Translations under genes and position numbers: made by a program | Shown here: positions 24,699 through 33,319 of the stretch, piece by piece | Position numbering within the stretch: position 1 is the first letter of the stretch | Layout: every line of letters starts with the position of its first letter | The notes under the pieces: model-generated | Database searches by the model: none | Told to the model about the DNA's origin: nothing | What the model saw: the letters and a program-made list of their open reading frames with translations, nothing else | Assembly (NCBI RefSeq): GCF_022394535.1 | Contig: NZ_CP089414.1 | Coordinates: 4,650,001 to 4,714,000, forward strand | Direction of reading: 5' to 3' | DNA length: 64,000 bases | From: Dyella terrae | GTDB taxonomy: Bacteria > Pseudomonadota > Gammaproteobacteria > Xanthomonadales > Rhodanobacteraceae

Positions 24699-25289
24699 AT
24701 GATGTTTGGCTGGCTTGCGCACGCTTTCACCACGGTCCGGTCCTCTGCCGATACCGGGGCCTGGACCATCAGCCGGACCTCGGTCCCGATGTCCGGCACG
24801 GAGCTCGCCGCGCACCTTCCGCTGCTGGGCGGTGTGCTCTATCTGCCAGCCTGTCAGTCGTCGCGATCCAATCGCGAGCTCGCACCGGGCTGGCTGGTGG
24901 CGCGTGCGGATCTGGCGCCGTTGCTGCAGACGGAGGAGTTGCGAGCGTCGAGCATGATCGGCGCGGACGGTCCGCGTGAATGGATCGATTGCCTCGATGC
25001 GGGCGGTGCGTTTTGCGCACGTCTGCATCTGTTGCCCGACACGGACTATTTGGCATGGGATGCGTTGCTCGCGTGCGGTACGCCGCTGCCGGCGGCGCCG
25101 GTGTGTCCGGGGGAGGTGGCGTGCAAGGCGGCGATTGCTGAGTTGCTGTGTTTCCGGACGACGCGGTTGGCGTCGTTGAAGGTGTTGGATACGTTGCCGT
25201 TGGGTCGGCTCTCGTCGCTTGGGCGGGGTATTGCGCGGGATGTGGCGCGGGCTGCGGCGGTTGATTTGGCGCCTGGGTCGGGTGCCTGA
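24699..25289 (+). CDS. Hypothetical protein in the Fur-regulated hemP transcript
   Basis: 196 aa, cytosolic, no clear signal peptide. The start ATG at 24699 follows AAGGAGCAAG; the frame is open upstream to a GTG at 24510, directly after hemP, but that stretch reads poorly. A segment around residue 90-125 (MIGADGPREWIDCLDAGG followed by LHLL and YLAWDALL) vaguely recalls the repeat of HmuS/HemS haem-handling proteins. I treat this as a lead only. Position behind hemP suggests a haem or iron role. The gene is followed by repeat copy 3. Confidence 0.65.
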   Translation: MMFGWLAHAFTTVRSSADTGAWTISRTSVPMSGTELAAHLPLLGGVLYLPACQSSRSNRELAPGWLVARADLAPLLQTEELRASSMIGADGPREWIDCLDAGGAFCARLHLLPDTDYLAWDALLACGTPLPAAPVCPGEVACKAAIAELLCFRTTRLASLKVLDTLPLGRLSSLGRGIARDVARAAAVDLAPGSGA

Positions 25290-25347
25290 GAGTTTGCTCC
25301 GCCTATCGTTTTTCGCGGCTCGTTGTTCCAGCGCGTAACCCCAGCTC

Positions 25348-25830
25348 TTCTCCCTCTCCCCTTCGGGGAGAGGGTTGGGGTGAGGGGCGGGTGCTCGCCT
25401 TATCGTTTCATTTTTAGCTGTCACCCCGGCGCAGGCTGGGTGCAGAGTTTCGGTGTTTGATTGTCGCGCGGCGGCGATCTGGCCGCTTACGCAGCGGGCG
25501 TTTCGACCTTCTGCCGAAGGCCGAGTCACTTTTCTTTGCTTGCCCACGCACGCGCAGGAGCGCGTGCGAACGGCGAAGCCGGCCCGAAGGGCGAAGGGCA
25601 GGATGCCCGGAGTAAAGAAAGTAACCCGAAGAAAGGGCACCCCGGATGAGGCGCCTTCCGGGCTACGCCCTCCAGGTACGCGTGCGGGTTCCGGGCTTTT
25701 CGATGGGGCTCCTGCCCCGGCGAAAAGGAATCGGCATCCTTGCCGATTCCCCTGCGGGCCTTTTCTCCACCCGCACGCCGCCTCATACGGGGACCCGGTA
25801 GGTCAAAGGCGGGAGCCAAGAGCGAGAGCC
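25348..25830. repeat. Composite hairpin-rich dispersed repeat, copy 3 (single forward arm)
   Basis: The arm starts with the CTCCCTCTCCCC...GGGGAGAGGG palindrome and runs through the same module order as the other copies: an ACTTTTCTTTG hairpin region near 25528, a CTTTTCGATGGGGCTCC/CGAAAAG stem near 25695-25730 and a GGAATCGGCAT/GCCGATTCC stem near 25725-25750. A GCACGCGCAGGAGCGCGTGC insertion in the loop of the CTTTTC hairpin (from about 25546) is shared with copy 4. It lacks the right-hand inverted terminus. It ends just before the sigma-54 control region. Confidence 0.78.
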
Positions 25831-25852
25831 GCAGCCGAACAGGCCTTGAGGA

Positions 25853-25909
25853 GTGTCCACGGACGCTTGTCCGTCTGTCCGTGGCGGTGTCCGCGGACAA
25901 TTGTCCGAC
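25853..25909 (+). promoter_or_regulatory. Upstream activating sequence: cluster of TGTCCG/CGGACA palindromes
   Basis: Within 57 bases there are GTGTCCACGGAC (25853-25864), TTGTCCGTCTGTCCGTGG half-sites (about 25868-25883), the perfect palindrome TGTCCGCGGACA (25888-25899) and TTGTCCGACC (25901-25910). They lie about 60-110 bases upstream of the sigma-54 promoter, the usual distance for NtrC-family enhancers. The likely ligand is the response regulator at 41037, whose Fis-type HTH is intact. Binding is inferred. Confidence 0.7.
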
Positions 25910-25964
25910 CCGGCGGGGTGTTCTCAAGTGGCTGAAAAATAGCGAATAAATCGGGAGTTTTGGC

Positions 25965-25981
25965 TTGGCACGCAGATTGCT
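25965..25981 (+). promoter_or_regulatory. Sigma-54 (RpoN) promoter of the permease array operon
   Basis: TTGGCACGCAGATTGCT matches the -24/-12 consensus (YTGGCACGrNNNTTGCW) at all but one degenerate position, with the invariant GG (25967-25968) and GC (25979-25980) separated by 10 bases. The predicted start is about 25992, leaving a leader of about 34 bases before the adaptor gene. Confidence 0.88.
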
Positions 25982-26025
25982 TATGTAGGTCAGGGGCCGC
26001 ATTGTCCGCGGCCAGGGACCCATCC

Positions 26026-27297
26026 ATGATTCGTGATACCTCCGCACAAGACCGCCTGGTCAAGGTCAAATCCAATCCCAAGCGCCGGTTCATGTTGATC
26101 GGCATCAGCGTGGCTGTGTTGGCGCTGCTGGCGCTATTCGGTCCGCGCATTGGGCGTCTGTTCTCGGCCGATGCATCGGTCAGCAGCACACGTCTTGCCT
26201 TTGCCACCGTCGGGCGAGGCCCCTTCGTGAGAGACATCGCTGCCGAAGGCAAGGTGGTGGCGGCTGTCAGCCCCACGCTTTATGCCGTCTACGGTGGCGC
26301 CGTGACGCTGAAAGTGCACGCGGGCGACGCGGTGAAGAAGGGCCTGGTACTCGCCGTCATCGAGAGCCCCGAGCTCACTAACAAGCTCGCTCAGGAGCAG
26401 AGCGCGGCCGACGCCATGCAGGTGGATTACCTGCGCGCGCAGATCGATGCGCGCAAGACGCGCGGCGAGCTGCAGAAGGCCTACGACAACGCCAACATCG
26501 ACGAGCAGGGCGCCCAGCGCGACCTCGCGCGTTATCAGAAGGCGTTCGCTCAGGGGGCCGTGCCCAGCATGGACGTGGACAAGGCCAAGGACACGCTGGA
26601 GAAGATGCGCATCACGCTCGAGCATGCCAAGGCCGATCTGGCGACCAACACAGATAGCCTCAACTTCGACATCCAGTCGAAGAAGCTCGCGCACGAACGC
26701 CAACTGCTCTTGGTGAAAGACCTGCAGCGTCAGGTCGAAGACCTCAACGTGAAGTCGCCGGTCGACGGTCAGGTGGGTCAGCTGTTTATCGCCGAACGCG
26801 CCACCGTCGCCAAGGACGCGCAGTTGCTCAGCGTGATCGACCTCAGCGCGCTCGAAGTGGAAATGAAGGTGCCGGAAAGCTTCGCGCGTGATCTCGGCAT
26901 TGGCATGACCGGCGAGATCAGCGGCAACGGCAGCACCTGGAAGGGTCTGGTCAGCGCCATTTCGCCCGAAGTGGTGAATGGTGAAGTCGCCGCCCGCCTG
27001 CGCTTCGACGGCGCCACGCCCAAGCAACTGCGTCAGAACCAGCGTCTGTCCGTGCGCATCCTGCTCGACAAGCGCGACAACGTGCTCACCGTGCAGCGCG
27101 GCTCCTTCGTCGACGAATCCGGCGGTAGCTACGCCTACATCGTGCGCGACGGCGTGGCGGAGAAACACACCATCCGCGTCGGCGCCAGCAGCATCGATAA
27201 GGTGGAGATCCTCGATGGCCTGAAGGAAGGCGACAACATCGTGATCTCCGGTACCGACAGCTTCAAGGGCGCCCAGCGCGTCGCCATCAGCAACTAA
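26026..27297 (+). CDS. Periplasmic adaptor subunit (HlyD/MacA-type membrane fusion protein)
   Basis: 423 aa. One N-terminal membrane anchor (about 22-40, FMLIGISVAVLALLALFG) leaves the rest in the periplasm. Next comes a lipoyl half-motif (about 80-115, YAVYGGAVTLKVHAGDAVKK), a long alpha-helical hairpin (about 115-235), the second lipoyl half (LNVKSPVDGQVGQLFIAE) and beta-barrel/membrane-proximal domains to the end. By family this links an ABC permease to an outer-membrane TolC channel or delivers substrate to the periplasmic permease domains. It is the first gene after the sigma-54 promoter. No TolC gene is nearby. The ATG at 26026 lies downstream of the predicted transcript start, so earlier starts are excluded. 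Confidence 0.92.
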   Translation: MIRDTSAQDRLVKVKSNPKRRFMLIGISVAVLALLALFGPRIGRLFSADASVSSTRLAFATVGRGPFVRDIAAEGKVVAAVSPTLYAVYGGAVTLKVHAGDAVKKGLVLAVIESPELTNKLAQEQSAADAMQVDYLRAQIDARKTRGELQKAYDNANIDEQGAQRDLARYQKAFAQGAVPSMDVDKAKDTLEKMRITLEHAKADLATNTDSLNFDIQSKKLAHERQLLLVKDLQRQVEDLNVKSPVDGQVGQLFIAERATVAKDAQLLSVIDLSALEVEMKVPESFARDLGIGMTGEISGNGSTWKGLVSAISPEVVNGEVAARLRFDGATPKQLRQNQRLSVRILLDKRDNVLTVQRGSFVDESGGSYAYIVRDGVAEKHTIRVGASSIDKVEILDGLKEGDNIVISGTDSFKGAQRVAISN

Positions 27298-27319
27298 CCA
27301 CCACTCAAGGGACAACACC

Positions 27320-28042
27320 ATGCTCAAGATGACTCATCTGTCCAAGGTCTACCGCACCGAAGTGGTGGAGACCTATGCGCTGCGCGACTTCAACATCAAC
27401 GTCAACGAAGGCGAGTTCGTGGCGGTCACCGGCCCCTCCGGCTCGGGCAAGACCACCTTTCTCACCATCGCTGGCCTGCTCGAAACCTTCACGGGTGGCC
27501 AGTACCACCTCGACGGCGTGGAGGTGAGCAACCTCAACGACAACGAGCGCTCGCGCATCCGCAACGAGAAGATCGGCTTCATCTTCCAGGCGTTCAATCT
27601 GATTCCCGACCTCAACGTGTTCGATAACGTGGAAGTGCCGTTGCGCTATCGCGGCATGAAGGCGGCCGAGCGCAAGGAACGCATCATGAACGCGCTGGAA
27701 CGCGTAGGCCTGGCCTCGCGCGCCAAGCACTATCCGGCCGAGCTCTCCGGCGGCCAGCAGCAGCGCGTCGCCATCGCTCGTGCACTGGCCGGCTCGCCGC
27801 GCCTGCTGCTGGCGGACGAACCGACCGGCAACCTGGACACGCAGATGGCCCGCGGCGTGATGGAGCTGCTGGAAGAGATCCACCGCGAAGGCGCAACCAT
27901 CGTCATGGTGACGCACGATCCGGAACTGGCCGCTCGCGCCCAGCGCAACGTGCACATCATCGATGGTCAGGTGGTGGATCTGGCGGAAGACCCGCGCTTC
28001 CACCACGCCGTGACCTCGGCTCGCGCCGGCACCCCGGCCTGA
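27320..28042 (+). CDS. ABC transporter ATPase (MacB/LolD/FtsE-type)
   Basis: 240 aa, a stand-alone nucleotide-binding subunit. Walker A GPSGSGKTT, Q-loop FQAFNLIPD, signature LSGGQQQRVAIARAL, Walker B LLLADEPTGNLD and the H-loop VTHD are all intact. It resembles the MacB N-terminal ATPase and LolD. It is the only ATPase for the eight permeases that follow, so all pairs presumably share it. It starts 23 bases after the adaptor stop and is followed by a perfect hairpin. Confidence 0.96.
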   Translation: MLKMTHLSKVYRTEVVETYALRDFNINVNEGEFVAVTGPSGSGKTTFLTIAGLLETFTGGQYHLDGVEVSNLNDNERSRIRNEKIGFIFQAFNLIPDLNVFDNVEVPLRYRGMKAAERKERIMNALERVGLASRAKHYPAELSGGQQQRVAIARALAGSPRLLLADEPTGNLDTQMARGVMELLEEIHREGATIVMVTHDPELAARAQRNVHIIDGQVVDLAEDPRFHHAVTSARAGTPA

Positions 28043-28055
28043 GTATTGCCACCGT

Positions 28056-28077
28056 ACCTCCCGCGTATGCGGGAGGT
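28056..28077 (+). terminator. Intra-operon hairpin between the ATPase and the first permease
   Basis: ACCTCCCGC (28056-28064) and GCGGGAGGT (28069-28077) form a perfect 9-bp stem with a GTAT loop. Without a strong T-run it more likely tunes mRNA processing or partial read-through, giving more adaptor and ATPase than permease. Confidence 0.5.
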
Positions 28078-28102
28078 GGTTTCCGATGAGTGAAGGACGA
28101 CC

Positions 28103-29416
28103 ATGTTCGCCTACTACCTACAGCTTGGTTTGCGCAGTCTCAGGAAAAACCCGCTGTTGACCCTGCTGATGGTGTTGGCGATCGGCTGTGGTGTGGCCGC
28201 GTCGATGACCACCTACTCGGTGTTCCGCGCGACCTCCAACAACCCCATCCCTGAGAAGTCCTCGCAGCTCTACGTGCCGCAAATCGACAACTGGGGACCG
28301 GACGCTACCAACCGCAACAAGGGCGAGCCGCCCAACGCGATGACCTACACCGACGCCATCAATCTGATGCGCGACAAGCGTGCGAAGCGACAGACGGCGT
28401 TGTATCCCGCGGCGACGTCCATCGTGCCGACTGATCCGTCGATGCTGCCGTTTCGTGAAACTAGCTACGCGTGGTATGCGGACGCGTTCAGCATGTTCGA
28501 CATTCCCTTCATCTACGGCCACTCCTGGACGGCGAACGAAGACGAGTCGCACGCAGCCGTGGCGGTCATCGGCAAGGAGCTCAACGACAAGCTGTTCAAC
28601 GGCGCCAACAGCGTTGGCAAGAACGTTAACCTCAACGGGCGCGACTATCGCATCGTGGGTGTGGCCGACAAGTGGAATCCGGAGCCGGTGTTCTACGACG
28701 TGATCAACACGAACGGCTTTGACGATCCCATTGAAGTGTTCATCCCGTTCACGCGCGCCGTGGAATTGCAGACCACGACCAATGGCAACAACAACTGCAG
28801 CCACGACCCAGGCCAGGGTTGGGATTCGTGGATCCGCTCGGAGTGTGTGTGGCTTGGCTTCTGGGCCGAGCTACCGACGAAGTCCGAAGCCGACGCCTAT
28901 CGCGCTTATCTCAATGGCTACGCCGCCGAACAGCAGCGCTCCGGCCGCTTCCAATGGGCGCCGAACACCCGTCTGCGCAACGTCACCGAATGGTTGGAGT
29001 ACCAGAAAGTCGTGCCGCAGGAGGCCAAGGTCTCGCTGATGGTGTCGCTGGGCTTCCTGCTGATCTGTCTGGTGAATACGGTGGGGTTGCTGCTGGCGAA
29101 GTTCATGCGCCGCTCTTCGGAGATCGGCGTGCGCCGCGCCCTAGGTGCGCCGCGCAAGGAGATCTACCTGCAATTTCTGATCGAAGCGGCTGCCGTTGGT
29201 CTGGCGGGTGGCGTGGTCGGGCTGTTGCTCACGGGGCTGGGTGTGATGGGCGTGTCGCTGGTGTTCGAGCCGGATGTCGCCAAGCTGGCCAAGCTCGACC
29301 TGTCCCTGGTGCTGTTGACCATGCTTGTGGCCGTGCTGACGACAGTGCTGGCCGCCTTCTATCCCACGTGGCGTGCTGCGCAGGTGCAGCCGGCATGGCA
29401 GCTGAAATCCAATTGA
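28103..29416 (+). CDS. MacB/FtsX-type permease, pair 1 subunit A
   Basis: 437 aa. One N-terminal helix (about 18-40) is followed by a large periplasmic MacB-type domain (about 42-315) and three C-terminal helices. The FtsX signature LLLAKFMRRSSEIGVRRALGA sits after the second helix. The periplasmic domain carries an insert with C232 and C248 (NNNC ... SECVW) that is kept in every A subunit and absent from every B subunit; a disulfide is likely. The C-terminus WRAAQVQPAWQLKSN is the family tail. It overlaps no gene and is followed 10 bases later by subunit B. Confidence 0.93.
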   Translation: MFAYYLQLGLRSLRKNPLLTLLMVLAIGCGVAASMTTYSVFRATSNNPIPEKSSQLYVPQIDNWGPDATNRNKGEPPNAMTYTDAINLMRDKRAKRQTALYPAATSIVPTDPSMLPFRETSYAWYADAFSMFDIPFIYGHSWTANEDESHAAVAVIGKELNDKLFNGANSVGKNVNLNGRDYRIVGVADKWNPEPVFYDVINTNGFDDPIEVFIPFTRAVELQTTTNGNNNCSHDPGQGWDSWIRSECVWLGFWAELPTKSEADAYRAYLNGYAAEQQRSGRFQWAPNTRLRNVTEWLEYQKVVPQEAKVSLMVSLGFLLICLVNTVGLLLAKFMRRSSEIGVRRALGAPRKEIYLQFLIEAAAVGLAGGVVGLLLTGLGVMGVSLVFEPDVAKLAKLDLSLVLLTMLVAVLTTVLAAFYPTWRAAQVQPAWQLKSN

Positions 29417-29426
29417 GGCGATGATC

Positions 29427-30659
29427 ATGATGCATATCAAGCCTATCCTCGCCGCGCTCAAGCGACACAAGGCCGGCACCATCCTCATCGCCATGCAGAT
29501 CGCGTTGACGCTGGCGATCGTGTGCAACGCGGTCTTCATCATTCACCAGCGCCTGGATCGCGTGAATCGACCCACCGGCATGGTGGAAACCGACCTGATG
29601 GCCATCCAAAGCAGTTTTGTAGGCAAAGGCGATAACGAGGGTGGGCCGCAGATCAAGGCGGATCTACAGGCCCTGCGCCAAATGCCGGGTGTGCAGGATG
29701 CCGTCTCGCTCAATTCCTATCCGTTGCGTGGCGGTGGCTGGTCCACGGGTGTGCGCACCGATGTGGACGCCAAGGACTCCAAAGCACACACCACGCAGTA
29801 CTTCGGCGACGAACACGTGCTGTCGACGATGGGGCTTCGGTTGGTCGCGGGGCGCAACTTCCGCTCCGACGAGATCGTGGTGGCCGATCCCAGGGCGATA
29901 CCGGATGCCTCCATGGTGATCGTGAGCAAGCAATTGGCCGACAACATGTACCCGGACGGCTCTGCCCTCGGCAAACCCATCTATATCGGCGACACCAAGA
30001 AGCCGACCACCATCATCGGGATCGTGGAGCGTCTGGGGGTGCCGTGGAACGCCGTTTGGTCGGATGACTTCTACGAATACTCGTTGATTCAGCCGGTACA
30101 GCTGACCAGCCCTTTCACCAGCTATCTGATCCGCACCAAGCCAGGCCAGCTGGCGAGCGTAATGAAGGCGGCGCCGGCGTTGCTGGTGAAGGTGGAGCGC
30201 ATGCGCGTGATTCCCAGCGAGCGTGGCGTGCGGAGTTTTGAGCAGGTACGTGAGAACGCCTACAAGGGCGACCGCGGTATGGCGATCCTGATGGGTGTGG
30301 TGTGCCTGGTGCTGTTGGGCGTCACTGCAGCGGGCATCGTGGGTCTCACCAGCTTCTGGGTGGGCCAGCGCCGCAAACAGATCGGCGTGCGGCGCGCACT
30401 GGGTGCGACCAAGCGCGACATCCTTAGCTACTTCCTTACCGAAAACCTGTTGATTGGCATGGTGGGTGTCGTGATCGGTGCATTGCTCGCCGTCGGCATG
30501 AACCTATGGCTGGTCACACAGTTCGAGATGGCACGCCTGTCGCTGGTCTACGTGTTGGTCGGCGTGGTTGCCCTGCTGCTGCTGGGGCAGGGCGCGGTGC
30601 TGGCGCCGGCGCTGCGGGCCTCGCGGGTATCTCCGGTGGAAGCGACGCGTTCGGTGTGA
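29427..30659 (+). CDS. MacB/FtsX-type permease, pair 1 subunit B
   Basis: 410 aa from the ATG at 29427, which has the best-spaced GAGG site; ATGs at 29421 and 29430 are alternatives, and 29430 matches the start of pair 2 B. Topology is one N-terminal helix (IALTLAIVCNAVFIIHQRL), a periplasmic domain and three C-terminal helices. The FtsX signature is VGQRRKQIGVRRALGATKRDIL and the tail is PALRASRVSPVEATRSV. It has no Cys pair in the periplasmic part. It probably forms a heterodimer with the preceding A subunit. Confidence 0.92.
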   Translation: MMHIKPILAALKRHKAGTILIAMQIALTLAIVCNAVFIIHQRLDRVNRPTGMVETDLMAIQSSFVGKGDNEGGPQIKADLQALRQMPGVQDAVSLNSYPLRGGGWSTGVRTDVDAKDSKAHTTQYFGDEHVLSTMGLRLVAGRNFRSDEIVVADPRAIPDASMVIVSKQLADNMYPDGSALGKPIYIGDTKKPTTIIGIVERLGVPWNAVWSDDFYEYSLIQPVQLTSPFTSYLIRTKPGQLASVMKAAPALLVKVERMRVIPSERGVRSFEQVRENAYKGDRGMAILMGVVCLVLLGVTAAGIVGLTSFWVGQRRKQIGVRRALGATKRDILSYFLTENLLIGMVGVVIGALLAVGMNLWLVTQFEMARLSLVYVLVGVVALLLLGQGAVLAPALRASRVSPVEATRSV

Positions 30660-30667
30660 TCCGGCAC

Positions 30668-30687
30668 GGCACGCTAGGAAGCGTGCC
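30668..30687 (+). terminator. Hairpin between permease pairs 1 and 2
   Basis: GGCACGC (30668-30674) and GCGTGCC (30681-30687) form a 7-bp stem immediately after the pair 1 B stop. Together with stems at 28056, 35876 and 38581 it marks a module boundary in the operon. Confidence 0.4.
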
Positions 30688-30722
30688 AGTGGCATGAAGT
30701 GTTTGGACGAAATGAGGTGTTC

Positions 30723-32045
30723 ATGAGCGGCATGTTTGCCCACAACCTGCGACTGGGCGCGGCGAGTCTTCGGCGCAACGTCCTGCTGACGGCATTGATG
30801 ATCATGTCGATCGGTTTTGGTGTCGCGGCGTCGATGGTGACGTTCGCCGTATTCCGCGCGGTGTCGGGCGATCCGATACCGCAGAAGTCGTCCAAGCTCT
30901 TCGTGCCGCTGATCGACAACCGTGGGCCGCAGTACAACCGCCACGGCGAGCCACCGTCGGCGCTCAATTACACCGATGCCATTGCTTTGATGCGTGCACA
31001 CAAGGCGGTGCGGCAAACCATGCTGTTCCCGGTCGGCCTTTCGGTGATGCCCGATGACCCGCATCGCATGCCCTTCAAGGCCGTCGGCTATGCCACCTAT
31101 AGCGACTTCTTCGCCATGTTTGACGTGCCGTTTCTGTACGGCAGCGCGTGGGACAACGGCCAGGACGAATCACGCGAAGCGGTGATCGTGATCAGCCGCG
31201 CCCTCAACCAGAAGCTGTTTCGCGGCGCCAATAGTGTGGGTCGCCAGGTCACGCTGGATGATCGCGAGTTTCGCATCGTGGGCGTGACCGACACGTGGGA
31301 TCCCAAGCCACGCTTCTTCGACATTTTCGACGGCAACCTCTACGCGGACCCATCGCAGATCTATATCCCCTTCACCTATGCCATCGGGCAACGCATCGAC
31401 ACCTACGGCAACAACAATTGCGGCAGTGACGGCAAGCGCGGAGATAGCTGGGATAGCTGGCTGAGTGGCGAATGCGTGTGGATCAGCCCGTGGGTGCAAC
31501 TGGATGACGCCGCGCAGGTACAGGCCTACCGGCAGTTCCTCGACGGTTACGCGCGCGAGCAGCGTGATGCGGGACGCTTCAACTGGGCGCCGAACAATCG
31601 CCTGCGTGACGTGCGCGAGTGGCTCGACTTCCAGCACGCCGTGCCGCCGGAAAGCCGCATTTCGCTGTCGCTATCGCTGGGCTTTCTGGTGATCTGCCTG
31701 GTCAACACCATCGGCCTCCTGCTGGCCAAGTTCATGCGCCGCGCACCGGAGATCGGCGTGCGCCGGGCGCTCGGCGCCTCGCGCGCGGACATCTACCGCC
31801 AGTTTCTGGCGGAGGCGGCCATGGTTGGGCTGGCCGGCGGCGCGCTTGGGTTGGTGCTCACGGCGGTGGGTATGTTTGGGTTGGGTCTGGTGTTCGAACC
31901 GCAGATTGCACGCCTCGCCCATTTGGATGTGTCGCTGATGCTGCTGACCTTGCTGGTGGCGGTTGCCGCCACGGTGTTTGCAGCGTTCTACCCCACCTGG
32001 CGGGCCGCGCAAGTGCAGCCCGCCTGGCAACTGAAGTCCAACTAA
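30723..32045 (+). CDS. MacB/FtsX-type permease, pair 2 subunit A
   Basis: 440 aa, the closest paralogue of pair 1 A, with an identical tail (WRAAQVQPAWQLKSN) and a near-identical FtsX signature (LLLAKFMRRAPEIGVRRALGA). One plus three membrane helices flank the periplasmic MacB-type domain. The conserved cysteines are C233 (NNNCGSD) and C251 (GECVW). The ATG at 30723 has a GAGG ribosome-binding site. Followed 13 bases later by its B partner. Confidence 0.93.
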   Translation: MSGMFAHNLRLGAASLRRNVLLTALMIMSIGFGVAASMVTFAVFRAVSGDPIPQKSSKLFVPLIDNRGPQYNRHGEPPSALNYTDAIALMRAHKAVRQTMLFPVGLSVMPDDPHRMPFKAVGYATYSDFFAMFDVPFLYGSAWDNGQDESREAVIVISRALNQKLFRGANSVGRQVTLDDREFRIVGVTDTWDPKPRFFDIFDGNLYADPSQIYIPFTYAIGQRIDTYGNNNCGSDGKRGDSWDSWLSGECVWISPWVQLDDAAQVQAYRQFLDGYAREQRDAGRFNWAPNNRLRDVREWLDFQHAVPPESRISLSLSLGFLVICLVNTIGLLLAKFMRRAPEIGVRRALGASRADIYRQFLAEAAMVGLAGGALGLVLTAVGMFGLGLVFEPQIARLAHLDVSLMLLTLLVAVAATVFAAFYPTWRAAQVQPAWQLKSN

Positions 32046-32058
32046 GGGAGGAGCGGAC

Positions 32059-33288
32059 ATGCAGATCAAACCGATTCTCTCCGCACTGCGCCGCCACAAG
32101 GCGGGCACCTTTCTGATTGCCATGCAGATCGCGCTTACGTTGGCGATCGTCTGCAATGCGCTGTTCATCATTCACCAGCGCGTGGCACATCTGTCCGAGC
32201 CCACGGGCATCGATGAGCCGAATATCTTCGTCATCAAGAGCGAATGGGTGGGCGCACCGAACTCCGCGCGGCTCGATGCCATGATTCGCGAGGATCTGCA
32301 GGTGTTGCGGCAGGTGCCCGGCGTGCAGAACGTGACGCCCAGCAATTCGTATCCGTTGCGCGGTAGCGGCTGGGACGATTCGGTCAAGCTCAAGCCCGAT
32401 CAATTGCAGGACAGCTCCGGGGCAACGATCTATTTCGGCGACCAGAACTTTATCGATACGCTGGGCCTGAAGCTGGTGGCCGGTCGCAATTTTCGCGCCG
32501 ATGAAATCGGCCACATGGACCTGCGCTACAAGCTGGCGCCGCCGGTGGTGATCGTGACCAAGGCACTTGCTCAGAAGCTGTTCCCTGGCGAGGACGCGGT
32601 GGGCAAAACCATCTATCTGATCGGTGGTCCGGGCACCATCGTGGGCGTGGTCGATCTACTGCAGGCACAAAGTGTCGAGCGGTGGGCCTCGGACTTCGCC
32701 TACCGCTCGGTGATCATCCCCGAGCGACTGACTATTTCACTGGGTACGTTCTACATCGTACGCACGCGGCCCGGGCAATTGGACACGGCCATGCATGCGG
32801 CGGTCAAAGCGCTGTTCGCGCAAAACCCACGCCGCGTGATCAACGACGACGATGGCGTGCTCAGCTTCAGCGAAGTGCGTTCGCGGGCTTATGAAAGCGA
32901 TCGCGGCATGGCCATCCTGATGGGTGTGATCAGTCTGGTGCTGCTGGCGGTCACCGCAGCGGGCATCGTGGGCCTTACCAGTTTCTGGGTGGGTCAGCGC
33001 CGCAAACAGATCGGTGTGCGGCGCGCGCTCGGGGCCACCAGGCGAGACATCCTGCGCTACTTCATGGCCGAGAACCTGCTCATCAGCTGCGCTGGTGCGC
33101 TGGTCGGCGTGCTGCTCGCCATCGCCATGAACCTGTGGATGGTGACGCGTTTTGAAATGCATCGCCTGTCGCTGACCTATCTGGTCATCGGTGCGGTGAT
33201 GCTGTTGTTGCTGGGGCAGGGCGCGGTACTTGCGCCGGCGTTGCGCGCATCGCGCGTGCCACCGGTAGAGGCCACGCGGTCGGTGTAA
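32059..33288 (+). CDS. MacB/FtsX-type permease, pair 2 subunit B
   Basis: 409 aa, closest to pair 1 B. It begins MQIKPILSALRRHKAGTFLI, has the FtsX signature VGQRRKQIGVRRALGATRRDIL, and ends PALRASRVPPVEATRSV. Same one-plus-three helix topology, no periplasmic Cys pair. A GGGAGGAG ribosome-binding site precedes the ATG. The next gene starts 31 bases on. Confidence 0.92.
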   Translation: MQIKPILSALRRHKAGTFLIAMQIALTLAIVCNALFIIHQRVAHLSEPTGIDEPNIFVIKSEWVGAPNSARLDAMIREDLQVLRQVPGVQNVTPSNSYPLRGSGWDDSVKLKPDQLQDSSGATIYFGDQNFIDTLGLKLVAGRNFRADEIGHMDLRYKLAPPVVIVTKALAQKLFPGEDAVGKTIYLIGGPGTIVGVVDLLQAQSVERWASDFAYRSVIIPERLTISLGTFYIVRTRPGQLDTAMHAAVKALFAQNPRRVINDDDGVLSFSEVRSRAYESDRGMAILMGVISLVLLAVTAAGIVGLTSFWVGQRRKQIGVRRALGATRRDILRYFMAENLLISCAGALVGVLLAIAMNLWMVTRFEMHRLSLTYLVIGAVMLLLLGQGAVLAPALRASRVPPVEATRSV

Positions 33289-33319
33289 TGGCGGGAACGG
33301 ACGCAATGAGGGGATAACG

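Noticed and set aside
25348..25830. Repeat copy 3 as a CRISPR array or tRNA cluster
   Set aside because: There are no regularly spaced short direct repeats, and the hairpins do not fold as tRNAs.
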